Shown: positions 1-8,970, numbered from the stretch's first letter. The stretch is DNA of 64,000 nt from Marinilactibacillus psychrotolerans (GCF_900101525.1 NZ_FMZD01000013.1:1-64000), one strand, 5' to 3'. Notes: generated by a model not told the origin, from the letters alone. Numbers and translations are program-made.

Positions 1-136
1 CAGATAAGAGCAGCATATCACACCATTCAGCTCATTTCAGTCAGGTTTCTATACTCAAGTAAAGTATCTATTTTTAGAGAAATTGGCCTGCGTAACAATA
101 AAGATAGAGACTGAGAGCAAACGAGCTAGAAAGTAA

Positions 137-178
137 AACGCCGTCAAATCAAAATCATATCCTTGATTTGACGGCGTT
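137..178. terminator. 16-bp perfect hairpin, probable terminator
   Basis: A perfect 16-bp inverted repeat (137-152 paired with 163-178, 10-nt loop). T-rich sequence follows on both strands, slightly better on the minus strand, so orientation is uncertain. It most likely ends a transcript coming from beyond the left edge. The rest of 1-384 is AT-rich and holds no gene that I can support. Confidence 0.6.
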
Positions 179-384
179 CTTGATTTTCCGACACTTCAAA
201 TTTTCAGACAATGAAGACTTTTGTCCCAGCTACTTTTTTTATTTTCTATTGATTCTTTATGAAACTAATTAGTTATTCGAATTTTGTATTTATAGAATCT
301 TTTAAATCTTAAAGATTTCTAAGTTTATTTTTTTTAGATTGAACTTTTCTTATTTAAACAGTACGATTAAAAGTATAAGATAAT

Positions 385-448
385 AATACCAAAAAGAATG
401 ATTAGTTTTGGTTATTTCGGTATCCTATCTTTCATAAAGATAGGTTTT
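385..448 (+). promoter_or_regulatory. Leader hairpin with T-run upstream of the CDF exporter (possible attenuator)
   Basis: A 9-bp perfect stem with a 3-nt loop (424-432 with 436-444) is followed by TTTTATT, which is terminator-like, and it ends about 40 bases before the start codon of the exporter. A second short pairing lies just upstream (388-394 with 406-412), and ATACC at 386-390 could also pair with GGTAT at 419-423 at the foot of the terminator stem. This layout suggests a leader that could switch between read-through and termination. I could not match it to the yybP-ykoY manganese riboswitch or the czcD RNA, so a ligand is unknown. Confidence 0.4.
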
Positions 449-486
449 ATTATGTATTTAACTTAAAAGATAAATGAGGTTTTTTT

Positions 487-1359
487 ATGGAAAATCGTTA
501 TAATAAAATTCAATCTGCTGAGCGGGGGGCAAGACTTAGTATCCTTGTTTATATCCTATTGGCTTTGATGAAATTAACTGTTGGTTATGCATTCAAATCC
601 ACCTCCTTAAGAGCAGACGGATTAAATAATTTCACGGATGTTATTTCTTCAGTAACCATACTAATCGGTCTGCGTGCTGCTAGAAAACCAGCTGATTCCA
701 ACCATCCCTATGGCCATTGGAAGGCTGAACCAATTGCTAGTTTAATTACATCTTTTGCAATGCTATTTGTTGGATTTCAAGTTTTGCAATCTACTATCAA
801 TCGATTACTATCAGGAGATGTGGTTCCGCCTAATAGCTTAGCTGCTATTGCTGCATTGATTGGAACGGTCGTAATGTTAGGTGTTTATAAATATAATCTA
901 AATTTATCCAAACAGGTTCAATCTAGTGGCTTAGCTGCTGTAGCAAAAGACAATCTTGCGGATGCCTTAACTAGTTTAGCAACTGCTGTAGCGATATTAG
1001 CATCTGGTCTAGGTTGGGAATGGATCGATGGCATAATGGCCGTAATTGTTTCCCTGATTATATTAAAGACAGGTATTGAAGTCTTTAGAGAGAGTACTTT
1101 CTCATTATCAGATGGATTTCATGAAACTGAACTCGAAGAATACCATGCTGCGGTAATCGAATTACCACAAGTAAGAAAAATTGCTTCATTAAAGGCTAGG
1201 ATGTATGGAACAAATATTTATGCTGATATTACTATACTGGTAGACTCAAAGATGACTGTACAAGAAGGTCACGATATTACTGAAAAAATCGAACAATTAT
1301 TATACGAAAAATTTGATGTCATGCATACAGACGTACATGTAGAACCCTATCGTGATTGA
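487..1359 (+). CDS. Cation diffusion facilitator, Mn2+-exporter type
   Basis: Membrane proton-coupled metal exporter of the CDF family, 290 residues with the usual layout of six predicted membrane segments and a C-terminal cytoplasmic metal-binding domain (about 205-290). The transport site is visible: TM2 carries N47-x3-D51 and TM5 carries D155-x3-D159. Zn-specific CDFs normally have His in these positions, whereas the Asn-Asp/Asp-Asp pattern is that of Mn exporters such as MntE and B. subtilis MneP/MneS. The family motif HPYGH is at 73-77. A GAGG ribosome binding site precedes the ATG. The gene is monocistronic, with a leader hairpin before it and a terminator after it. Manganese as substrate is inferred from these residues only; iron or cobalt remain possible. 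Confidence 0.85.
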   Translation: MENRYNKIQSAERGARLSILVYILLALMKLTVGYAFKSTSLRADGLNNFTDVISSVTILIGLRAARKPADSNHPYGHWKAEPIASLITSFAMLFVGFQVLQSTINRLLSGDVVPPNSLAAIAALIGTVVMLGVYKYNLNLSKQVQSSGLAAVAKDNLADALTSLATAVAILASGLGWEWIDGIMAVIVSLIILKTGIEVFRESTFSLSDGFHETELEEYHAAVIELPQVRKIASLKARMYGTNIYADITILVDSKMTVQEGHDITEKIEQLLYEKFDVMHTDVHVEPYRD

Positions 1360-1374
1360 ATAATCTAAAAGTAT

Positions 1375-1417
1375 AAAAAGACGATTATCTGAATTTTTTT
1401 CAGCTAATCGTCTTTTT
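1375..1417. terminator. Intrinsic terminator after the CDF gene
   Basis: The inverted repeat AAAGACGATTA / TAATCGTCTTT around a T-rich loop is followed by a T-run, 16 bases after the stop codon of the exporter. It sits between convergent genes and has A/T runs on both sides, so it may serve both. Confidence 0.75.
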
Positions 1418-1538
1418 ATTGGATCAATTTTTTTAAATTCTTCTCGCTTCAGGTTAAGTTTCATTATAAAATAATAGAATATATCAGGTTATCTGATTTC
1501 TTTAGCAGTATAATCTAATTGTATTCGTTCATTAGGTT

Positions 1539-3095
1539 TTATTTTATAACCTTAAAATTATGGTTAGCGGTAGCTTCAATAGTGCCGAATTCTTTAAAAT
1601 AGTTTCCAATCAATTCATTCATCGGTATTGTAACTTCTCTTATAATCTTCGAAGCATCAAACATAGTATAGTCGCCACCTCCAACAGCTCTATACTGATT
1701 TACAACAACTTCTAATCTGTCTTCCGGTTTCACGGGTTCACCTTTATATTTAAATTCAGTAACTCTCTCGCCAAACGGTTTCGATACATTAATAATGTAC
1801 TCTACGCCTTCATACATATCATAATTGTACATTTGTGGCTTAGGTTCAACGAAGTCAGGATTTACATCAATCTCTCCCAATTCATTTATGATAAAGTATT
1901 CTGCTGACTGTTCAATTGCTGCTTTAAGATCTGCACCAGTCACTTCAAGCACTGCTAATGTATTCGGAAAAATATAATTGGTTACAACATCTCTCATCGT
2001 TACTTTAGGACTGAATCCGCTGCTTTCATTATTGAATAATGCTGTCCCGGATATATCACAGTTAGTATAATGCATCTGCACTTTCTGAATAAACTCGATA
2101 TAAGGATGTTCTTCTATACGTGCTTGCTCTACATCTTTAATCGTCATATCGCCGGTTACTTTGCCAATGGGCTGATCCAGCCAATCTTCAACTTCCTGAT
2201 TTAACGCTTCATATTTACTTGAAAGTTCAGATTCAATTAAGGTTTTTTCTGTGACTTGAATTAATTCAGGTAATGAATTTTTTATAATCCATTGATCTTG
2301 TTCCTGTTCCAGTTCTAAAATCACTTTTCCTAGATAACTTCCCTTGTGCCCCGGCATCACAGTCGGCACACCATCTTTGATTTGAGCAATGACTCTATGT
2401 TGATGTCCGGTAAGTAAAACATCGATTCCTTCTACTTCCGTAAGTAATCTATAACCTTCATTTTCTCCTGTTTGAATCTCTGTTTCTTCGCCTGTATCGA
2501 TATTTTTTTCGAATCCTCCATGATAACTGACAATGACAACGTCTGCTAATTTTCGAAGTTTCGGTACATATTCTTGTGCTGTTTCTAAGGCAGAATGAAA
2601 TGTAAGTCCCGCATAGTTTTCCGGATGTTCCCAGTTCGGTATGTACTGAGTCGTTAATCCTAGAATAGCGACTTTGACACCGTCTTTTTCAGTAATAATG
2701 TACGATTTACCAAATGCCGGTTCACCTTTTTCATCTAATATGTTTGCCGAAAGAATCGGATATTTCGCTGAACGTACAGCAGAATTTAAGTAGTCCAAAC
2801 CATAATTGAATTCGTGATTTCCAATTACACCTGCATCATATGGCAATTCATTCACTGCTTTCATGAGTGAATTCGCTTCTCCTTTTTCTTTTAATATGAA
2901 GAAGCTTAAAGGAGATCCTTGAATGAAGTCCCCATTTTCAATCAAGACTGTTGGTCCTTCAGCTGATTCTATTTCTTTTTTTAATACGTGAGCTAACTTG
3001 AATAAGCCATATTCTAAGTTCAGACCTCGTTTTTGGTAGCTGGTAGGAAATAGATACCCGTGAATATCACTTGTTTCGAAAATGGTTAATTTCAT
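1539..3095 (-). CDS. Cytoplasmic UshA-family 5'-nucleotidase / 2',3'-cyclic nucleotide phosphodiesterase
   Basis: Two-domain metallophosphoesterase, 518 residues. The N-terminal calcineurin-like domain shows the dimetal motifs in order: DIHG (residues 10-13), GDFIQG (55-60), GNHEFNYG (about 92-99), YHGG and GHQH (about 230). The C-terminal half is the 5'-nucleotidase substrate domain with its NQYRAVGGGDY motif. There is no signal peptide or membrane anchor, unlike secreted UshA, so it should act in the cytoplasm on imported or recycled nucleotides, UDP-sugars or cyclic nucleotides; B. subtilis YunD is a comparable protein. It is the last gene of the ugp-like operon, 58 bases after the metallo-hydrolase gene, which suggests it frees phosphate from the transported compound. 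The exact substrate is not determined. Confidence 0.8.
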   Translation of the reverse strand: MKLTIFETSDIHGYLFPTSYQKRGLNLEYGLFKLAHVLKKEIESAEGPTVLIENGDFIQGSPLSFFILKEKGEANSLMKAVNELPYDAGVIGNHEFNYGLDYLNSAVRSAKYPILSANILDEKGEPAFGKSYIITEKDGVKVAILGLTTQYIPNWEHPENYAGLTFHSALETAQEYVPKLRKLADVVIVSYHGGFEKNIDTGEETEIQTGENEGYRLLTEVEGIDVLLTGHQHRVIAQIKDGVPTVMPGHKGSYLGKVILELEQEQDQWIIKNSLPELIQVTEKTLIESELSSKYEALNQEVEDWLDQPIGKVTGDMTIKDVEQARIEEHPYIEFIQKVQMHYTNCDISGTALFNNESSGFSPKVTMRDVVTNYIFPNTLAVLEVTGADLKAAIEQSAEYFIINELGEIDVNPDFVEPKPQMYNYDMYEGVEYIINVSKPFGERVTEFKYKGEPVKPEDRLEVVVNQYRAVGGGDYTMFDASKIIREVTIPMNELIGNYFKEFGTIEATANHNFKVIK

Positions 3096-3153
3096 TTTTA
3101 TATCTCCAATCTATGTAAGGGGCAAGCTTAAAACTAGCTTCCCTTGTGGTTAG

Positions 3154-4467
3154 TTAAATTATATATTCTTTATTGTATTCAGGTATGAAAGAACCTAAAT
3201 TTCTTTTCTTTATTGCTTCATAAAATGTTTCCGGATTAAACGTATGCCAAGGAACTGTATTTTTTGCATTGATAAGTTGAGCTACTTTCAATAAATTCTC
3301 TTGTGTAGCATGGCCGCTTGCCCCTAAAGCAATAAATTCAATCGCTTGATTTTCTAAAAATCCTTTTAATTGCGCATAGCGTGGATCATAGTCTCCCAGC
3401 GGTTCACCATTGCTGTGCAAATAGTATCCACTATTAAAATAATCTAGAAACTGAAGATTTTTAAAACTGTTTTGCAGAACATAAGCACCGGGATTTTGAA
3501 TCAATTGTTGCAAAGAAATCTTATTCTCCAGATAATCAAAATCATCTTCCTGACTACTTGTTTCTTTAAGTATAGTCCATTTTTCATTTGGATAAAAGGC
3601 ATGAAGAATTTGAGCATAACTTGCTTCCCATACCATTGTTCTATTATGATTTTTTACAATAGTATTTACATCAAACATTCTTTCTACATTCCGGACGTAT
3701 GGATTGTAAAAAAATAACTCGTCAGTATTCATTGCCATTAAATCTTTTATTTCATTCAGTAACGTATTTTCTGTAAATGTTTTGTATTTCTCTGGTTGTT
3801 CCAACTCGTTCTCTTCTCGAAAACTGAAAGATGTTCCTTCAATCAGCAACACATCGGCATCCCAATCTCTAGCTTCTTCAACCCATTTCAATACTCTTTC
3901 AGGATACTTTCCTGAAAGTCTGAAATCTCCAGAATGAAGTATTTTTAAAGAAGCTGTTTCGATAAAAAATGCACTGCATCCGATAGAATCATGATCGCTG
4001 TGTTTAGGAGAGACTATAATATCTCCTACTGTAATCGACTGATTATAACTGAAAGGTATCAATTGACAGTCGACAGTTACCTCTTCATTTATTTTTACTA
4101 ACTCATTATATAGCTTATACGCTTCTTCTGAAAGATAAACTTTTACATCTTTATCAAGATAACGCAGTCCGCCCATATGATCTAAATGTAAGTGCGAGAT
4201 AAAAATACTTGTCTCCAAATTTAAGTCAGTAGAGGGGAAAGTTTTTTTTGATTCTTTAATGATGTCTCTTGAATACAAATTTTTTATTGCTGGTAAATTT
4301 CCAGTCTGAATTAAGTATTCAGCTTCAGATAAGCCTTTTGTATCTTCAGGAAGTTGTCCGGCAACAGATAAGCCAAAGTCACATAGGACTCTGGCTTTGT
4401 CTGTGCGGATTTCGACAATATTCCCTCCGATGGTTTTTAAACCACTCCAAAATTGGTATGTTGTCAT
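3154..4467 (-). CDS. MBL-fold metallo-hydrolase with RNase J/beta-CASP-like features
   Basis: Metallo-beta-lactamase-fold protein of 437 residues. The metal motif HLHLDHMGG lies near residues 92-100, the aspartate motif HSGDFR near 174, and the C-terminal SGHATQENL and PWHTFN motifs near 385-410 resemble the beta-CASP motif B/C region of RNase J-type nucleases. The long insert between the halves fits a beta-CASP domain. No signal peptide. It lies 76 bases downstream of the solute-binding protein gene and upstream of the nucleotidase gene, so it probably acts in the same pathway, for example on a phosphodiester or short oligonucleotide. The family is functionally mixed (nucleases, phosphodiesterases, lactonases), so the substrate is not known. 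Confidence 0.7.
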   Translation of the reverse strand: MTTYQFWSGLKTIGGNIVEIRTDKARVLCDFGLSVAGQLPEDTKGLSEAEYLIQTGNLPAIKNLYSRDIIKESKKTFPSTDLNLETSIFISHLHLDHMGGLRYLDKDVKVYLSEEAYKLYNELVKINEEVTVDCQLIPFSYNQSITVGDIIVSPKHSDHDSIGCSAFFIETASLKILHSGDFRLSGKYPERVLKWVEEARDWDADVLLIEGTSFSFREENELEQPEKYKTFTENTLLNEIKDLMAMNTDELFFYNPYVRNVERMFDVNTIVKNHNRTMVWEASYAQILHAFYPNEKWTILKETSSQEDDFDYLENKISLQQLIQNPGAYVLQNSFKNLQFLDYFNSGYYLHSNGEPLGDYDPRYAQLKGFLENQAIEFIALGASGHATQENLLKVAQLINAKNTVPWHTFNPETFYEAIKKRNLGSFIPEYNKEYII

Positions 4468-4543
4468 TTTAGAAATCCTCTCTATTGTTCTTGATACATA
4501 ATCAAAACAAGAACTATTTTATTTTAAGTTACTGTAAAAGTAA

Positions 4544-5875
4544 TTATTTATTTGCCTCGATAATCGATTCTGTTTCAGTCTGTAAGTTTTCTAATACAGT
4601 CTGTGGATCAGCATTGTTTACTGATATTTCTTCCATTGCACTGACTAATTCATTTCTGAATTCACCATAACCAGCAAAAGTTGGAGAAGTAACTCCATAA
4701 TCTAACATTCGATTAGCTGCTTCACTGCGAGGATCTTCTTTTAAAAATTCAATGTATTCTGGTACATCTAATGCTGCTTCAACGATTGGCACGTACCCTG
4801 TATCCATAGCCCATTGTGCAGTATTTTCGGGTTGCAGTAAGAAGTTAACGTAAGCAACATATCCTGCTTGTTCTTCTTCAGTCGCTGAAGCGTAAAGCCC
4901 TAGGTCATTTCCAGCAAATAACGTCAGTTCCTTATCATTAAATGTTGGTACTTCAGCAGTTCCCCAATCAATTCCATTTTCTTCTGCTACCGGAGCAACG
5001 TGTGCCAAACCGGCAGACGACCCGATATACATAGCCGATTCTCCGCGTCCAAATGGCCCAGAGAAGTATCCATCCTCGCCAGCTGTACGTGCATAACCTT
5101 CTTGCATCATGTTACCTAAGAATTCAAGCGCTTCTACACTTTCTGCTGAATCAATATCTACTTCAAGCGTTTCTCCGTTAATGAACTCCGCTCCGTTCTG
5201 GCGTGCCATTGTTTCGTACTCCATTTCAAAGCCGTTTTCAAGTCCCATAGCTACACGGTCATCTCCAGCTTCCACCATTTTTTTACCTAAGGCTTCGATT
5301 TCTTCCCATGTAGATGGTGTTTCAACTTCATACTCATCTAAAATATCTTGATTAAAGAACATCAACCGGGTAGATTTAGAAAATGGCATTGCGTATCTTT
5401 CTTCTTCAAAAACTGAAGTCTCTTTGAATCCTTCGTAAATATCGTCTAAAGTACCTTGTTCAAATCCATTTTCAGTCAAAAACTCGTCTGATAGTGGCAC
5501 AAGCAAATCGTTTGAAGCTAGTTCAGGAACGTCAGTCGATGTCAATTGAGACATTGTCGGCAATTCACCCGATACTCCTGCTCCGGTGATAGCCTGATTT
5601 AACTCATCATAGCCGCCTTGGTTTTGTTCAACAACTTCATATTGATCTTGTGACTCATTAAACGCTTCTGTCAATGCTGTTATAGCTTCTTGGTGCGGTC
5701 CGTTCATTGCATGCCAGAAAGTAATTTCAACGGTCTCTCCCGAAGTAGTTTCCGTTGCAGTGACATCATTCGCTTCTTTACTTGTTGCGTTACCGTTACC
5801 ACATGCTGCCATTAATAATGTGCCAGCTGTTAATATACCTGTTCCTAGTTTAAATAATTTCTTATTATTCTGCAT
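4544..5875 (-). CDS. ugpB: ABC importer solute-binding lipoprotein, UgpB-like
   Basis: Extracellular substrate-binding lipoprotein of the family 1 (maltose/glycerol-3-phosphate) type, 443 residues from the ATG at 5875. That start is preferred over an upstream in-frame ATG at 5959 because AAGGAG lies 12 bases before it and the protein then begins with a clean lipoprotein signal ending in the lipobox LMAAC. The mature region has the usual SBP features (TFWHAMNGPH near the start, a conserved LFAGNDLGLYA segment). It follows the two permease genes and completes the importer. The assignment to the glycerol-3-phosphate/phosphodiester branch rests on family resemblance, the downstream phosphoesterases and the upstream Pho-box-like repeats; a sugar or polyol substrate cannot be excluded. 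Confidence 0.75.
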   Translation of the reverse strand: MQNNKKLFKLGTGILTAGTLLMAACGNGNATSKEANDVTATETTSGETVEITFWHAMNGPHQEAITALTEAFNESQDQYEVVEQNQGGYDELNQAITGAGVSGELPTMSQLTSTDVPELASNDLLVPLSDEFLTENGFEQGTLDDIYEGFKETSVFEEERYAMPFSKSTRLMFFNQDILDEYEVETPSTWEEIEALGKKMVEAGDDRVAMGLENGFEMEYETMARQNGAEFINGETLEVDIDSAESVEALEFLGNMMQEGYARTAGEDGYFSGPFGRGESAMYIGSSAGLAHVAPVAEENGIDWGTAEVPTFNDKELTLFAGNDLGLYASATEEEQAGYVAYVNFLLQPENTAQWAMDTGYVPIVEAALDVPEYIEFLKEDPRSEAANRMLDYGVTSPTFAGYGEFRNELVSAMEEISVNNADPQTVLENLQTETESIIEANK

Positions 5876-5967
5876 CTGTAATCCATTCTCCTTTTTGTAT
5901 GTTTGGTTTTTAAATTTTAAACCTATAATCGGTACACGCCTGTTCGATCCGAACATCATGAAATGTG

Positions 5968-6873
5968 TTAGCCTTTTAAGCCACTCTTCGATACGCCCAT
6001 AATGATATAGCGTTGCAAGAATAGGTAAATGATCACCATAGGGGCAACCACAATTACTGAAGCTGCCATCAGCAATTCATATTGAGTACCCGCTTCTGTG
6101 GTGAAAGCCTGCAGTCCTACCGGGAGTGGTCGTAACATACGATCATTCGTTACAATTAGCGGCCACATAAACGCATTCCAACTTCCAATAATCTTCAATA
6201 TAGAAACAGCAACAATCGCTGATTTTGATAAGGGAACCATAATGGTCCATAAGAATTTAAAATCACTGCTTCCATCCACTTTTGCAGCATAATATAGTTC
6301 ATTCGGTACTGACTCAAAATTCTGTTTTAACATGAATACTGAGAAAACACTAGCTACATACGGCACGATCATCGCAGCGTATGTATTAATGAGTCCAAGT
6401 CTTGAAATCGTAAGATAATTAGGAATAATCAAAAGCTCCCCCGGCACCATCATCGTAGCAATCAGGATTGTAAACAAAAGGTTTTTTCCATAGAATTGCA
6501 TTTTAGCGAAAGCGAAAGCAGCGAGTATTGTCGTCAGCAATTCTCCTATTGTTGATAGTGAAGTAATCAATACACTGTTTAAAAAGTAACGGCCGAAAGG
6601 AGCCACTTCGAAAGCTTTCAGAAAGTTCTCGACTTTAAAGGATTTGGGAATCCAAATCGGTGGCATAGAAACGGCTTCTGCTGGTGATTTCAAAGAGGTT
6701 GAAACCATCCATAAAAATGGAATCAACATTGTAAAAGCCCCTATGGTAAGTAAAACGTACGCAACAGCTCTTGTATACTTATCCCCTACGGTAACAAGTT
6801 GAGTTTTATCTTTTGTTTTCGGTTTGAACCATTTCATTAAAATTGGCACTTTTTTCCCTCTTATTTCTTCCAC
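5968..6873 (-). CDS. ugpE: ABC importer permease, UgpE/MalG type
   Basis: Inner permease subunit of 301 residues with six predicted membrane segments and the EAA loop (NELYYAAKVDGSSDFKFLWTIMVPL region, residues about 200-222) that contacts the ATPase. The start is GTG at 6873, supported by GAGG about 11 bases upstream; the next ATG, 12 codons later, has no well-placed ribosome binding site. It pairs with the second permease 17 bases upstream in a CUT1-type importer. Confidence 0.8.
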   Translation of the reverse strand: MEEIRGKKVPILMKWFKPKTKDKTQLVTVGDKYTRAVAYVLLTIGAFTMLIPFLWMVSTSLKSPAEAVSMPPIWIPKSFKVENFLKAFEVAPFGRYFLNSVLITSLSTIGELLTTILAAFAFAKMQFYGKNLLFTILIATMMVPGELLIIPNYLTISRLGLINTYAAMIVPYVASVFSVFMLKQNFESVPNELYYAAKVDGSSDFKFLWTIMVPLSKSAIVAVSILKIIGSWNAFMWPLIVTNDRMLRPLPVGLQAFTTEAGTQYELLMAASVIVVAPMVIIYLFLQRYIIMGVSKSGLKG

Positions 6874-6890
6874 TATTTGATTTCCTCTCT

Positions 6891-7781
6891 TTAATAATGT
6901 ACGAATTTCTTGTTAAAGGCCATCTGTATCAATGTGAATACTAGAATAATTAAGAATAAAACGATTCCGGCTGCAGCTGCAATTCCATACTGGCTTTCCT
7001 GATAAAATTTCTGGAATATGTAGTAAACAACTGTCAACGCTGAACCAGCTGGTCCTGGTCTGCTTTGAAAAAGAGCAAACACTTCATCAAATACTTTAAA
7101 ACTATTGATCACACCCATTACAGATACTAAAAACATGGTAGGACCTAATAAGGGAATGGTAATATTTGTAAATCTTTCCCAGCCCCGTGCTCCATCAATT
7201 TTCGCTGCTGAATAGTAGTTTTCATCGATATTGTTGAGACCAACCAAAAACAAAATAATATTAAATCCCAACCCTTTCCAGATCGCCATAATAACAAGTG
7301 CAAGCATTGAATACTTTGGATCCGTTAAAAATTCAATCGGTTCTATCCCTATCAATCCTAATGCATAATTCATCAAGCCAAATCGACTATGATAGATCCA
7401 ACTCCAGACAATGGATATGGCAACTGTACTGGTGACAAAAGGAAGAAAATAGATAGAACGAAAAAATCCGGACAATACTTTTATCTTGTTTAACAACACA
7501 GCAATGCCAAGCGAAATAATGATTGATGCCGGAACAACACCTAGTACAAATATAAATGTATTCCTAATGGCCAGAATAAATTCAGGATCTTGCAATACTT
7601 CTATAAAATTACTAATACCATATTCATTAACCTCTTGTGTATATATATTAAAGTCAGTATAAAAGCTCATTAGAAAAGAGCGTATAATAGGGTATAAATT
7701 AAAAGTTGTGATAATCAGCATCATCGGTGCAATATAGAGTAAGGATTTTAAGGAACTTTTCAAAGTAGGCTTTTCTATCAT
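6891..7781 (-). CDS. ugpA: ABC importer permease, UgpA/MalF type
   Basis: Permease subunit of 296 residues with six predicted membrane segments and an EAA loop (YSAAKIDGARGWERFTNITI, about residues 192-211). The start codon overlaps the stop of the ATPase gene (ATGA), a sign of translational coupling. Together with the MalG-type permease it forms the transmembrane channel of the importer. UgpA of other bacteria moves sn-glycerol-3-phosphate and glycerophosphodiesters; the substrate here is inferred from context. Confidence 0.8.
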   Translation of the reverse strand: MIEKPTLKSSLKSLLYIAPMMLIITTFNLYPIIRSFLMSFYTDFNIYTQEVNEYGISNFIEVLQDPEFILAIRNTFIFVLGVVPASIIISLGIAVLLNKIKVLSGFFRSIYFLPFVTSTVAISIVWSWIYHSRFGLMNYALGLIGIEPIEFLTDPKYSMLALVIMAIWKGLGFNIILFLVGLNNIDENYYSAAKIDGARGWERFTNITIPLLGPTMFLVSVMGVINSFKVFDEVFALFQSRPGPAGSALTVVYYIFQKFYQESQYGIAAAAGIVLFLIILVFTLIQMAFNKKFVHY

Positions 7782-8842
7782 GCCATAACCACCTCTTTGA
7801 CCTCGATAACTTGACCCTTGTGATCAAAAAAGTGAATATCTTTCATCTGAGCCGTTAAATAGATTTCTGTATCTTCAAGCGGAATAATAGTTAAATTAGT
7901 AGCAACCAATTCTTTTTCCTTATTTTTAACATGAACGGTTGTATCTTTTCCTACTCGAGCAACATGACTGACTATTCCTTCAAACAAGGCGTTTTCTTTA
8001 TTTTCTGTTGTCAGAATCTCTTCTGCTCTCAAACCAATTGTCTCGATATTCTGCTTAATTTCTTCTGAAATATTCAATCTTTCCAGTACTTCTGGGTAAT
8101 CCTCTATACCAATCGTATTGATAATAGGTGTACCTAAGAATTGAGCAACAAAGCGATTTTTAGGTTTTTTATATAATGTGATTGGATCGCTGTTCTGCTG
8201 AATAGCCCCTTCGTTCAAGACCATGACTTCATCTGATATACTTAGCGCTTCTTCCTGATCGTGCGTTACAAAGACAGTCGTTACACCTGTTTTTTGCTGA
8301 ATACGTCGGATTTCTTCTCGCATTTCGATGCGTAGTCTGGCATCCAAATTCGATAGCGGTTCATCCATCAATAGTATAGAAGGTTCTTTTGCTAAGGCTC
8401 TTGCTATTGCTACACGCTGCTGCTGACCACCAGACAGCTGTTTAGGTTTCTTATCCACGTGATCTTCAATCTGTACAAGCTGCGCTAATTCTAAAGCACG
8501 TTTCTGACGTTGTTTTTTAGGCATCTTTTCCATCTTAAGTGGAAACATAATATTTTCTAAAACACTTAAATGCGGATATAAAGCATAATTCTGAAATACC
8601 ATACCAACTTTTCGTTTTACTGCATCGTATTTTGTAACCTCTTTATCTCCAAAAAATATTTGACCATTTGATGGAAATGTCAGACCCGAAATCAACATCA
8701 ATGTTGTAGATTTTCCGCACCCGCTCGGACCTAATATAGAAACGAGTTTTCCCTCAGGAATTGTAAAACTTATTTTCTGTAATACTTCTTTATCTCCATA
8801 AGACATCGTGACATCTTTAAATTGAACTTGCACATCGTTCAC
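7778..8842 (-). CDS. ugpC: ABC importer ATPase, UgpC/MsmK type
   Basis: Nucleotide-binding subunit of 354 residues. Walker A GPSGCGKST is at about 38-46, the Q-loop follows, the signature LSGGQQQR is near 136, Walker B ILLMDEP near 156 and the switch His in THDQEEA near 193. The C-terminal third (about 240-354) is the TOBE/MOP-like regulatory domain found in the UgpC/MalK branch. It is the first gene of the six-gene minus-strand operon and lies about 80 bases downstream of the Pho-box-like repeats. Confidence 0.85.
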   Translation of the reverse strand: MNDVQVQFKDVTMSYGDKEVLQKISFTIPEGKLVSILGPSGCGKSTTLMLISGLTFPSNGQIFFGDKEVTKYDAVKRKVGMVFQNYALYPHLSVLENIMFPLKMEKMPKKQRQKRALELAQLVQIEDHVDKKPKQLSGGQQQRVAIARALAKEPSILLMDEPLSNLDARLRIEMREEIRRIQQKTGVTTVFVTHDQEEALSISDEVMVLNEGAIQQNSDPITLYKKPKNRFVAQFLGTPIINTIGIEDYPEVLERLNISEEIKQNIETIGLRAEEILTTENKENALFEGIVSHVARVGKDTTVHVKNKEKELVATNLTIIPLEDTEIYLTAQMKDIHFFDHKGQVIEVKEVVMA

Positions 8843-8908
8843 TCCTTTGATATTGAGCCAAATACTTATCAGGTAGCATTAAAGCGTATCATTTTTATTC
8901 TCTTGCAG

Positions 8909-8960
8909 TCTATCACACCGATGTTAATACCTTGTAAATTCAATGTTGATATAGTGTCAA
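8909..8960 (-). promoter_or_regulatory. Probable PhoP box and promoter of the ugp-like operon
   Basis: Reading the minus strand from 8960 downward there are four direct hexamers, TTGACA (8960-8955), TCAACA (8949-8944), TTTACA (8938-8933) and TTAACA (8927-8922), each exactly 11 bp from the next with 5-bp spacers. The PhoP box of the B. subtilis Pho regulon is four TT(A/T/C)A(C/T)A-like repeats with about 5 bp between them. A weak -10 candidate, GATAGA with a TG two bases upstream (8914-8909), lies 7 bp downstream, as expected for an activator-dependent promoter. An alternative sigma-A reading is TTGACA (8960-8955), an 18-bp spacer and TACAAG (8936-8931). Confidence 0.7.
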
Positions 8961-8970
8961 AATTGGTCCC

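Noticed and set aside
1-114. Open frame from the left edge ending at a TGA near 114, a possible gene end
   Set aside because: Only 37 codons, another frame is also open for some distance, and the residues match nothing I know.
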